A stretch of DNA of 64,000 nucleotides from Sandaracinus amylolyticus (GTDB lineage Bacteria > Myxococcota_A > Polyangia > Polyangiales > Sandaracinaceae): NCBI RefSeq assembly GCF_021631985.1, contig NZ_CP070225.1:9734001-9798000 (forward strand), written 5' to 3'. This document shows, in pieces, positions 8,341-15,780 of the stretch. Position 1 is the stretch's first letter, and every line of letters starts with the position of its first letter. The translations under genes and the position numbers were made by a program. The notes beneath the pieces were generated by a model. It was not told the origin of the DNA and ran no database searches. It was given only the letters and a program-made list of their open reading frames with translations.

Positions 8341-8964
8341 TCAGAAGTCGCCGAACAGATCGCCGATGCGCACGTCGAGCGCGACCGCGATCTTGTAGAG
8401 CGAGCTGATCGACGCGCTCGACTCGGCGCGCTCGATCTGGCTGAGCAGCGACACGCTGAGCGCGGTGCGCCGCGCCATCTGCTTCAGCGTCAGGTTCCGC
8501 TCCTTGCGCAGGTTGCGGATGGTCTCGCCGATGTGCCGGTGGAGGTTCTCCTCCGGCGTCCGGATGAGACCCTTCTTGCGCATCACGCGGTCGAGCACCG
8601 CGCGGAACTCTTCGGGATTGAAGGGCTTCCGCAGGTAGTCGACGGCGTCGAGCTTCATCGCCTGCACGGCGGAGTCGAGGCTCGGATAGCCGGTGAAGAT
8701 CACGACCGCGATGTCCGAGTCGACCTTGCGGATGCGCTTGAGGACGTCGAGCCCGTCCATCTTCGGCATCATCAAGTCGAGCACGACGAGGTGGTAACCG
8801 CCGACGCGGACCTCTTCCTCGACGTGTGTCGGATCGTTCTTCGCGGTGACCTGGAAACCATCCTTCGCGAGGAAGGTCTCCATGTAGTCGCAGATCTCCT
8901 TGTCGTCGTCGACGACCAGGACCTTGACCGCAGGAATCGGCTTGCTCACACCGCCCTCCGTCAT
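8341..8964 (-). CDS. Response regulator with XRE-type helix-turn-helix output
   Basis: The ATG at 8964 gives 207 residues. An N-terminal receiver domain (about 13-128) has the acidic pair Asp19/Asp20, phosphoacceptor Asp63 (VVLDLMMPKMDG), Thr91 and Lys113 (YLRKPF). After a short linker, an XRE/Cro-type helix-turn-helix follows (about 146-205; LTLKQMARRTALSVSLLSQI). It is therefore a phosphorylation-controlled DNA-binding regulator, but with an output domain different from the common OmpR, NarL or NtrC types. No kinase gene is adjacent, so it is probably an orphan regulator with a distant partner. The tRNA-Pro gene lies about 190 bases upstream on the same strand. Confidence 0.9.
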   Translation of the reverse strand: MTEGGVSKPIPAVKVLVVDDDKEICDYMETFLAKDGFQVTAKNDPTHVEEEVRVGGYHLVVLDLMMPKMDGLDVLKRIRKVDSDIAVVIFTGYPSLDSAVQAMKLDAVDYLRKPFNPEEFRAVLDRVMRKKGLIRTPEENLHRHIGETIRNLRKERNLTLKQMARRTALSVSLLSQIERAESSASISSLYKIAVALDVRIGDLFGDF

Positions 8965-9152
8965 CGTCGATGCTCGCGCGTCACGCGCCCGGTCGGAGAA
9001 GACAAGAAGCGGCCGCCCCCGCCGGCGACCGGCGAGGTGATGCGTTCGAGGCGGCAGGACCACTCCGCCCGCTCCGTGTACGATCCGCCGGAGGCGGACC
9101 CGCGGAGCGGCCGGGGGTCGAGAGGGGGGCGGAGCCCCCTCGGGGAAAAGAG

Positions 9153-9226
9153 TCGGGGCGAAAGGATTTGAACCTTCGACTCCACGGTCCCGAACCGTGT
9201 GCGCTACCAGGCTGCGCTACGCCCCG
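9153..9226 (-). tRNA. tRNA-Pro (anticodon CGG)
   Basis: Read on the minus strand, the acceptor arms CGGGGCG and CGCCCCG pair over seven bases. The D arm (GCGC/GCGC), anticodon stem (CACGG/CCGTG) with loop TTCGGGA, and T arm (GAAGG/CCTTT with loop TTCAAAT) are all present. The anticodon is CGG, reading the proline codon CCG. The discriminator base is A (9153) and CCA is not encoded (the genome continues CT). Confidence 0.95.
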
Positions 9227-9301
9227 GTTGAAAGAACGGCGGTTTACCTACTCGGCAAAGCTCGTGGTGTCAAGTGTGGCTGTACTCAGGGCTGAACAGA
9301 A

Positions 9302-10621
9302 TCAGAAATAGAGGGCTGATCCGAGGTGCAGCGAGATCTCGTGCACCTGGGTGTCGACCTCGATGATGGAAATTCCCTCGCCCATGTCCGCGGCCGTGTC
9401 GAAGCGGAGCCCGCCGATGCGGCCGACGCCCACCGCGTAGCGCAGCGCGAACGTGTTCACGAACACGATGTCCGCGGCGTTCTCGCCCTCGCCGAGGCGA
9501 TGCGGATTGCGGAGCTCGAGACCGTAGGTCCCGCCGAAGAAGTCGATCTGCGTCTGCCCGTAGTCGCCCACCGCGCGCGTCGCGTCGAGATCGGTGAAGA
9601 GCCCGGCGCCCATCGAGAGCGACGGGTCGATCTGCACGCGACCGCCGATGCGCACGCCGCCGACCCACTCGCGATTCACACCGATTGCGGGGCGGACCAG
9701 CGCGTGCTGCACGTCACCGTCGATGCCGATCCACCCGCCGTCCCAGCGATACGCGAGCCCGACGCGCAATCGCGCGGGCGTGACCATGTCGATGCGCGGC
9801 TCGAGCCCGCTGCCGGCGGTGATGTCGAGATCGAGCCCGTCGGGCCCGCCCATGAAGGTCGACGAGGTCACGTGGAAGGCGGATCCGAGGAGCAGTCCTG
9901 GAGAGCGCAGCGACGCGCCGAAGTGCACGCCCGGCACGAGCTCCCACTGGATGCCGGCGCCGACCTCGATGCTGACGCTCTGGACCGAGGTGAGGCTCCC
10001 GACACCGAACGCGAAGACGTCCTCGCCGTCCCGCTCGGCGCCGCCGAAGAACTGGGTCGTGAGCGCGAACTGGCGGTAGGTGCCGTAGAGCGTGACGCCG
10101 ATGCGCAGGTTGGGCGCGAGGGCCACGCCGAGCGTGATGCCGCCGTAGTACGTCGAGCTCGACTCCTGCTGCGTGAGCTGGAACCGCGCGAGGTAGTCGG
10201 GCGTGAGCTCCTCGAGGCCGACGCGATCGGTGTGGCCGGTGAGCTGCGGCACGAAGATGCCGAGGCCGAGCGAGGTGATGCAGTCGAGGCGGCGCACCAG
10301 CGTGACCGCGCTCGGGATGCCGAGGAACTCGTAGTAACCGCCGTTCGCCTGGGCGCCGGTCGCGGAGCGGAGCAGGCCGGGGGTGTCGGCGATGCGCAGC
10401 ATGGTCGCGCTGCCGCTCAGATCGAGGGTGTCGCGATCGACCGCCGCGATGCCCGCGGGGTTGTACCAGGTGGCCGATCCGTCGCTGACGACCGCGCTCA
10501 CCGCGCCGCCGGTCATCGCGGCCTCGTTGCCGAGGAGCACCGCGTCGTCGTTCCCGGCGCGGGCCCGCGATGGGGCGAGGACGGCGAGCAGGGCGAGCGC
10601 GGCGAGGGACGAGGAGCGCAT
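9302..10621 (-). CDS. Outer-membrane protein, FadL/OmpP1-like
   Basis: The ATG at 10621 gives 439 residues; the frame is open upstream but only this start begins a signal peptide (SSLAALALLAVLAPSRARA). The mature N-terminus has GNEAAMTGGAVSAVVSDGSA followed by TWYNPAG, the NPAG/NxxG motif characteristic of the FadL/TodX long-chain hydrocarbon transporters and their relatives. Alternating strands continue to an aromatic C-terminal residue (SALYF), as expected for outer-membrane barrels. The substrate cannot be inferred. It is divergent from the DUF481-like gene. Confidence 0.75.
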   Translation of the reverse strand: MRSSSLAALALLAVLAPSRARAGNDDAVLLGNEAAMTGGAVSAVVSDGSATWYNPAGIAAVDRDTLDLSGSATMLRIADTPGLLRSATGAQANGGYYEFLGIPSAVTLVRRLDCITSLGLGIFVPQLTGHTDRVGLEELTPDYLARFQLTQQESSSTYYGGITLGVALAPNLRIGVTLYGTYRQFALTTQFFGGAERDGEDVFAFGVGSLTSVQSVSIEVGAGIQWELVPGVHFGASLRSPGLLLGSAFHVTSSTFMGGPDGLDLDITAGSGLEPRIDMVTPARLRVGLAYRWDGGWIGIDGDVQHALVRPAIGVNREWVGGVRIGGRVQIDPSLSMGAGLFTDLDATRAVGDYGQTQIDFFGGTYGLELRNPHRLGEGENAADIVFVNTFALRYAVGVGRIGGLRFDTAADMGEGISIIEVDTQVHEISLHLGSALYF

Positions 10622-10736
10622 CGGGGCGGCATCCTCGGATGGGCCTCGCGCGCCCGCAAGCGACTGTTCCTTGCGTTTCGCGGTCTCTGCCTCTAGCCCT
10701 GGGCCGCCGGTGCGGACGTCATCGGCGGAGGATTCC

Positions 10737-11657
10737 ATGCAGTCGAGGACCGAGATCGTCATCGCCGCGCTCGCGCTCGCGGGCATCGCTTCGCTCGGCT
10801 GGGCCGAGCCCGCCCTCGCCCAGCAGCCAGCCTCGGCCGCGCAGCACACCGAGGCGGTCGCCGCGCCGCCCGCGGAGGACGCCGACGACGAGGTGTTCAC
10901 GATCCAGCTCGGCGGCACGCTGAACTTCGGCAACAGCCGCTCGCTGCAGCTCGCCGGCGCGACGAACTTCCTGATCCACCGCGACCAGCACCTGTTCACG
11001 CTCGATCTGCAGGCGACCCTCGGGATGGCCGCGATCCGCGACAACACCACGCGCGAGTGGTCGGACTTCGAGGACAACGCGCGCAACATCCTCGGGCGCC
11101 TGCGCTACGACTTCTTCCTCGATCCCGACGACGCGATCTTCGCGGCGGTCGCGGGTCGGCACGACACGTTCGCGGGCCTCGACTTCCGCTTCCAGGGCCA
11201 GCTCGGCTACATGCGGAACATCTTCCGCGAGGGGCCGGCGAACGAGCATCGCGCGTGGGGCGAGGTCGGCTTCGACGTGACGGTCGACGATCGTTATCCG
11301 AACCCGCTGCTGAACCCCGACGCGGATCCCACGACCTGCGGGATGGTGATCGACGGGATGCCGACGCCGCCGTGCTTCCTGCCGAACCTGCAGGACCAGT
11401 ACTCGGTCCGCGTGTTCCTCGGCTACGACAACCACATGAACGAGGCCTGGCAGTTCCGCACCGGGCTCGAGGCGCTCTTCGACGTGGTCGACGGCGAGAA
11501 CGTGCGCCTGACGTCGATCAGCGAGTTCCGCCTGCGCATCGACAACAACCTGCAGGCGGGCCTGCGCTTCACGCTGCTCTTCGACAACGTGCCGGTGCCG
11601 GGCACCGACTCGGTCGACACGACGACGGTGCTGACGCTCGTCTACACGCTGCTGTGA
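10737..11657 (+). CDS. DUF481-like outer-membrane protein
   Basis: The ATG at 10737 follows GGAGGA at 10727-10732 with good spacing. The 306-residue product has a signal peptide cut near residue 28 (EPALAQ-Q). The mature part begins with FTIQLGGTLNFGNSRSLQL and continues with strands such as HLFTLDLQATLGMA and LRYDFFLDPDDAIFAAVAGR, the pattern of the DUF481/YdiY 'salt-induced outer membrane protein' family. A Cys pair (TTCGM, PPCFL) sits in a predicted external loop. Its physiological role is unknown. Confidence 0.75.
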   Translation: MQSRTEIVIAALALAGIASLGWAEPALAQQPASAAQHTEAVAAPPAEDADDEVFTIQLGGTLNFGNSRSLQLAGATNFLIHRDQHLFTLDLQATLGMAAIRDNTTREWSDFEDNARNILGRLRYDFFLDPDDAIFAAVAGRHDTFAGLDFRFQGQLGYMRNIFREGPANEHRAWGEVGFDVTVDDRYPNPLLNPDADPTTCGMVIDGMPTPPCFLPNLQDQYSVRVFLGYDNHMNEAWQFRTGLEALFDVVDGENVRLTSISEFRLRIDNNLQAGLRFTLLFDNVPVPGTDSVDTTTVLTLVYTLL

Positions 11658-11661
11658 TCGA

Positions 11662-12366
11662 TCAGTCGCCCGCGGGCGCCGTGCCGTCGCAGTAGCCGGT
11701 GAGCGGGGCGCACACGCCCTGGATGCCGGCGCGTGGATCGGCGCCCTCGCAGCGGCGGCTCTGGCACTCGTCGGCGGCGTTGCACGCAGCGCCGTCGGCG
11801 AGGCGCGCCTCGCAGCTGCCGCGCGTGCAGTAGTAGCCCTCGGTGCAGCGATAGGTGCAGGGCTCGCCGGGGCCGGGGATCGGCTCGCAGTTGCCGTCGC
11901 CGATGCCGCCGGTCTCGCAGAAGCCGGTCTGGCACTCGTAGTCCTGGGTGCAGAGGCCGCCGACCGGCACGAGCGCGGTGAGCGCCTCGCCGCATGCGCC
12001 CGAGATCGCGGCGACGGCGAGCACGCCGCCGCGATACTCCGCGCACGTCAGCGCGCCGATCGAGTCGATGCACGAGCGCGCGGCGTCGGCGTCGTAGGCC
12101 GCGCGCTCGGCGCCGACCGACGCGGTGATGCCCTCGCCCGTGATGCGGCCGCGCAGCAGCGTGACGCACTCCTCGAAGGTCGCGGGCGCTCGCCCGAAGG
12201 GCGCGAACTCCTCGCGCAGCTCGGTCGCATCGCAGCAGTCGAACGCGCGCTCGCAGGCGATCGTGATCGCATCGGCCTCGAACTCCGCGGGGTCGACCTC
12301 GGATGGACCACACGCGGTGGCCAGGAGCGCGAACGCGAGGGACGCCGAAGACGAAGACTTGCGCAT
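11662..12366 (-). CDS. Cys-rich lipoprotein
   Basis: The 234-residue product starts with a lipoprotein signal (SSSSASLAFALLATACG; lipobox ATAC, Cys19). The N-terminal half contains a helical Cys-bearing region (IACERAFDCCDATE). The C-terminal half has a disulfide-rich stretch of repeated C-x(4-7)-C units (CTQDYECQTGFCETG, CRCTEGYYCTRGSCEA-like), similar to Dickkopf/EGF-like knottins found in many myxobacterial surface lipoproteins. It is convergent with the DUF481 gene (four-base gap). Surface location is inferred; function unknown. Confidence 0.7.
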   Translation of the reverse strand: MRKSSSSASLAFALLATACGPSEVDPAEFEADAITIACERAFDCCDATELREEFAPFGRAPATFEECVTLLRGRITGEGITASVGAERAAYDADAARSCIDSIGALTCAEYRGGVLAVAAISGACGEALTALVPVGGLCTQDYECQTGFCETGGIGDGNCEPIPGPGEPCTYRCTEGYYCTRGSCEARLADGAACNAADECQSRRCEGADPRAGIQGVCAPLTGYCDGTAPAGD

Positions 12367-12446
12367 CGTGTGCTCTCGAAGGTCCTGCTCCGGACGCTTC
12401 GGCCCGCGGCGCGGTGATCACAAGCGCTGGTACCCTCGCGCGTCCC

Positions 12447-14474
12447 GTGTCCCGAGCGACCTCGTCGTGTGCGCCGATCCTGCCCGCATCGATCGCGGGG
12501 CTCGCGCTCGCGCTCGCCACGATGCAGCCGCTGTCCAACGCCGACACGTTCGGGCACCTCGCGCAGGGTCGCGTGATCGCGGCGAACGGTGGGCCGCCGG
12601 CGCTCGATCCGTTCTCGTTCTGGCGCCCGACGCCGCAGCCCTGGGTGAACTACGAGTGGCTGAGCGACTGGCTCACCTGGCTCGTGCTCTCGGCGCTCGG
12701 TGCGGGCGGGGTGATCGCGATCGCGATGGGGATCGCCGGCGGGTCGGGTGCCGCGCTGGTGTGGCTCGCCGGGCGACGCGCGGGGCTGCGCGCGGCGTGG
12801 CTCGCGTCGTGGCTGACGATCCTCGCGATCCCCGCGGTGCGGTTCCGGCTGAGCGCGCGGCCGCACCTCGTCGCGTTGCCCTTCGCGGCGGCGTACCTCG
12901 CGATCTTCACGTCGGATCGTGCGTTCGCGGATCGCCGGCGCGCGGGGCGCAGCATCGCGCTCCTGATCGTGCTGCACGTGCTGTGGACCAACCTCCACGG
13001 CTCGCACCTGCTCGGCCTCGCGATCGCGGGAGCGAGCGCGATCGCGGCGTGGCCGGATCGACGGCGCGCGGCGATGCTCGCGGGGACGACGGGGCTCCTC
13101 GCGCTCGCGTCGTGCGTGTCGCCCTACGGGCCCGCGATGACGATCGACGCGCTCTCCCACGCGCTCGATCCCGCATACGCCGCGGTGGTCTCGGAGTGGC
13201 AGTCGATCGCGACGCTCGGCGTGGGCTGGACGACGGTGCACGTCGCGCTGCACGTGCTCGCGCTGATCGCGATCGCGCCCGCGGCGATCCGCGCCGGCGC
13301 CGCGACGCGGACCTGGCTCGCGGTGGCGCTGCTGCTCGTGGTCGCGGGGGTCCGCTCGGTGCGCTTCGTCGAGGAGATGCTGCTGCTCGGCGCGCCGCTC
13401 GTCGCGATCGGGATCGCGACGATGCTCGGAGCGCGCGCGGACGTGCGCCCCGCAGTGGTCGCAATGGGGACGATCGCGGCGCTCGCGATCGCGTCGCTCG
13501 GGGTCGCGCGCACGAGCCTCGCGCTGCAGCCGATCGGCGTGGGGCTCGATCTGCGTCAGGTGCCGGCCGAGGCGGGGGCGCACGTCGATCGTGAGCTCGG
13601 CGAGGCGCGCGTGCTCGCGTCGATGCCGAGCGCTTGGTACCTGCTCCACGCGGCGCCGCACGCGCGGGTGGCGATCGACGGGCGCGTGCCGTTCTACGGG
13701 CCCGCGCACGTGCAGGCGTCGACCGATGCGCTGGGCACCGAGGGCGCGCTCCTGCCCTACGTCGAGCGCTTCGGGGTCGACACGATCGTCGTGCACCACA
13801 CGTCGACGATCGAGACCGCGGCGGTGCGCACGCTGCCGCGCGATCCGCGCTTCGTGCGCACGTGGATCGACGCGTCGTACGCGGTCTACGTGCGTCGCGA
13901 CCTCGCTGCGGCGCGGGGGATCGATCCCGCCCGCCTCGATGCGCTGCCGGTCGGCTACGAGCCCGCCGCGATCCTCGGCGCGAGCGACGCCCAGGTCGCC
14001 GCGATCCGCGAAGATCTCGGGCACCTCGGAGAAGGGCCCGATGCGCGCGCGTTCGCGGCGTTCGTGCGCGCGATGCTCCGCGTGCGCCCGCTCGCGCGCG
14101 ATGCCGGATGGGCCGGCTACCGCGCGCCGATCGACGACGCGGAGCGAGCGAGCGTCGACCTCGCGCATCGCGAGCTCGCGCTCACGCGCGCGCGCATCGG
14201 ACGCGTGCCGGTCGTCGCCGCGCAGTCGGCGCTCGTCGCTGCGCTCGCGTGCCGGCTCGACGAGGCGCGCACGCTGCTCGACGAGGCACGGCGCGACGGC
14301 GAGGTGCGCGAGACGATCTTCGGCGGCGTCGAGCTCGCGCTGCGCGACGGCGATCGCGACGCGGTGCGCGCGTTCCTCGTCGAGGCCCGCGCGATGCCCG
14401 GCGCCGCGGGTGATCCGTGGATCGCGGCGATCGACCGCGCGCTCAGCGAGGGCGTGTCGTGCGCGGAGAGGTGA
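12447..14474 (+). CDS. Polytopic membrane protein, GT-C glycosyltransferase-like
   Basis: I take the GTG at 12447; 675 residues. The N-terminal part carries the pattern typical of GT-C/oligosaccharyltransferase-like proteins: an Asp-containing loop after the first helix (NADTFGHLAQGRVI), then a DPFSFW segment and paired hydrophobic helices (NYEWLSDWLTWLVLSALGAG). About ten membrane helices extend to residue ~370. A soluble C-terminal region of about 300 residues follows. Such enzymes transfer sugars from lipid-linked donors across a membrane, but acceptor and donor are unknown. The 3' end overlaps the convergent small gene by 32 bases. Confidence 0.65.
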   Translation: MSRATSSCAPILPASIAGLALALATMQPLSNADTFGHLAQGRVIAANGGPPALDPFSFWRPTPQPWVNYEWLSDWLTWLVLSALGAGGVIAIAMGIAGGSGAALVWLAGRRAGLRAAWLASWLTILAIPAVRFRLSARPHLVALPFAAAYLAIFTSDRAFADRRRAGRSIALLIVLHVLWTNLHGSHLLGLAIAGASAIAAWPDRRRAAMLAGTTGLLALASCVSPYGPAMTIDALSHALDPAYAAVVSEWQSIATLGVGWTTVHVALHVLALIAIAPAAIRAGAATRTWLAVALLLVVAGVRSVRFVEEMLLLGAPLVAIGIATMLGARADVRPAVVAMGTIAALAIASLGVARTSLALQPIGVGLDLRQVPAEAGAHVDRELGEARVLASMPSAWYLLHAAPHARVAIDGRVPFYGPAHVQASTDALGTEGALLPYVERFGVDTIVVHHTSTIETAAVRTLPRDPRFVRTWIDASYAVYVRRDLAAARGIDPARLDALPVGYEPAAILGASDAQVAAIREDLGHLGEGPDARAFAAFVRAMLRVRPLARDAGWAGYRAPIDDAERASVDLAHRELALTRARIGRVPVVAAQSALVAALACRLDEARTLLDEARRDGEVRETIFGGVELALRDGDRDAVRAFLVEARAMPGAAGDPWIAAIDRALSEGVSCAER

Positions 14475-14829
14475 TGCGCCCGCGGGGCGTGTGGAGGCGC
14501 GGCACGCGCGGGCGCGGCGTGGTCGATCGCGCGACCGCGCCGAGCCGGCGGGGCGACATGACGCGCGGCGTGCGCCCGCTCGCACGATCGAGCGCGCCCT
14601 CGAGGTAGACGTGCGAGAGGCCGCCGACCCAGTAGTCGACGGCATCGAGCGAGGGCTGCGTCGTCTCCCGATCGGTCGCGATCGTCGCGCCGTCCTCGAG
14701 CGGCACGAACACCAGCCACGCGTCCCACAGGTCGTCGTCCGGGCGCGGTCCTGCGCACGCGAACGCGAGGTACGGCGCGCGGTCGTGCGCGCGGACGATC
14801 GCGTCGAATCGATGGACGAAGCGAACCAC
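14443..14829 (-). CDS. Hypothetical protein divergent from the gas-vesicle locus
   Basis: The GTG at 14829 is preceded on the minus strand by AGGAGG with a five-base spacer, which fixes the start; 128 residues. The first ~85 residues form a compact alpha/beta sequence (DAIVRAHDRAPYLAFACAG, DLWDAWLVFVPLEDG, AVDYWVGGLSHVYLEGAL). The last ~40 residues are basic, Arg/Pro/Thr-rich and probably disordered; they overlap the 3' end of the GT-C gene. I do not recognise the family. It is divergent from gvpJ with about 170 bases between, so a link to the gas-vesicle locus is possible but unproven. Confidence 0.6.
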   Translation of the reverse strand: MVRFVHRFDAIVRAHDRAPYLAFACAGPRPDDDLWDAWLVFVPLEDGATIATDRETTQPSLDAVDYWVGGLSHVYLEGALDRASGRTPRVMSPRRLGAVARSTTPRPRVPRLHTPRGRITSPRTTRPR

Positions 14830-14860
14830 GATGGCCTCCTGATCTCGGGTCCACCTGCTC

Positions 14861-14919
14861 CTACGCAACGGATGTGCCCTCCGTGAACTCGTGACCCAGA
14901 GCACCGGGTCGCTGCGTAG
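14861..14919. promoter_or_regulatory. Inverted repeat upstream of the gas-vesicle locus
   Basis: CTACGCA at 14861-14867 is repeated in inverse orientation as TGCGTAG at 14913-14919, within the 170-base divergent region between the 14829 gene and gvpJ. The arms are 45 bases apart. This could be a split operator for the gas-vesicle operon, but a 7-bp repeat is weak evidence by itself. Confidence 0.25.
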
Positions 14920-14997
14920 AAACGCCACGGATCGTGAGGGGACGCGAGCAGCCCCTTGTGAGGCGCTCGTGCGGGGACGAGGTGCGGACGCTCCCTC

Positions 14998-15426
14998 ATG
15001 GCGACGGACCTCACGACACGGTCACGCTCGACGGGCCTCGTCGACGTGCTCGATCGCGTGCTCGACAAAGGCCTGGTGATCGCCGGCGACGTGCGCGTGT
15101 CGCTCGCCGAGGTCGAGCTGCTGACGATCCGGATCCGGCTGATCGTGTGCTCGCTCGACAAGGCCGAGGCGATCGGGCTGGACTGGTGGAAGCACGATCA
15201 GCACCTCGCGCCAGGGCGCGCATCGGCGCTCGCCGAGGAGAACGCTGCGCTGCGCCGCGAGCTACGCGCGCTCGAGGAGCGCGTGGCCGCGCTGGGTCTT
15301 CCGCCCGCCGCTGCGTCGCGTCCGGTGCGAGCGCGCGTCGGTGCGGAGCGCACGGCGCAGGCGGCACGCAAGAAGACTTCGCGGCGATCGGACCGCGAAC
15401 CGGCCAAAACCGCGAAGAAGGGGTGA
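14998..15426 (+). CDS. gvpJ: Gas vesicle protein GvpJ
   Basis: The 142-residue product has the GvpA-superfamily core (residues ~13-60): [20 protein letters not shown] then LAEVELLTIRIRLIVCSLDK. The GD before the second strand, and the IGLDWWKHD segment after the core, are the features that separate GvpJ from the main shell protein GvpA; cyanobacterial GvpJ has the same WW motif. After it comes a predicted coiled coil (ALAEENAALRRELRALEERV) and a basic Lys/Arg/Ala-rich tail (KKTSRRSDREPAKTAKKG). GvpJ is a minor, essential assembly/nucleation component. First gene of the locus; gvpA follows after nine bases. Confidence 0.9.
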   Translation: MATDLTTRSRSTGLVDVLDRVLDKGLVIAGDVRVSLAEVELLTIRIRLIVCSLDKAEAIGLDWWKHDQHLAPGRASALAEENAALRRELRALEERVAALGLPPAAASRPVRARVGAERTAQAARKKTSRRSDREPAKTAKKG

Positions 15427-15435
15427 GGGGCACAC

Positions 15436-15780
15436 ATGGCCGTCGAGCGGACTCCGGGAGGAACCAGCCTGATCGACGTGCTCGATCGCGTGCTCGACAA
15501 GGGCATCGTGATCGACGCGTGGGTGCGCGTGTCGTTGGTCGGGATCGACCTCATCACGGTCGAGGCGCGTGTGGTCGTCGCGTCGATCGACACCTACCTC
15601 AAGTACTCCGAGGCGGTCGGGCAGACGACGTCGCTCTCGCGCCCAGCGCCGATCGTCGAGACCGTCTCCGTCTCGAGCAGCCGCGAGGAGCTCCTCGCCG
15701 AGAACGCGACGCTGCGCGCCGAGCTCGCAGCCCAGACGCTTCCGTCCACCAACCGTCGCAGGGCACGCGTCGCGCGCTGA
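15436..15780 (+). CDS. gvpA: Gas vesicle major structural protein GvpA with extended C-terminus
   Basis: Residues 12-62 are a near-canonical Gvp[21 protein letters not shown], then [18 protein letters not shown], then [10 protein letters not shown]. GvpA monomers form the ribbed, hydrophobic gas-filled shell. GvpA is usually about 70 residues; this one is 114. The extra C-terminal ~50 residues hold a Ser/Pro linker and a short leucine-rich heptad stretch ([17 protein letters not shown], Leu86/Leu93) followed by a basic end. That segment resembles the coiled-coil region of the adjacent GvpJ. A purine-rich RBS (GAGGGG) precedes the ATG. The stop is directly followed by the histidine kinase start. 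Confidence 0.95.
   Translation: MAVERTPGGTSLIDVLDRVLDKGIVIDAWVRVSLVGIDLITVEARVVVASIDTYLKYSEAVGQTTSLSRPAPIVETVSVSSSREELLAENATLRAELAAQTLPSTNRRRARVAR

Noticed and set aside
9122-9141. 7-bp G/C hairpin between the tRNA and the REC-XRE gene
   Set aside because: Read in the direction of the tRNA, the short T stretch precedes the hairpin instead of following it, and the stem is plain G/C repeat, so it is not convincing as a terminator.
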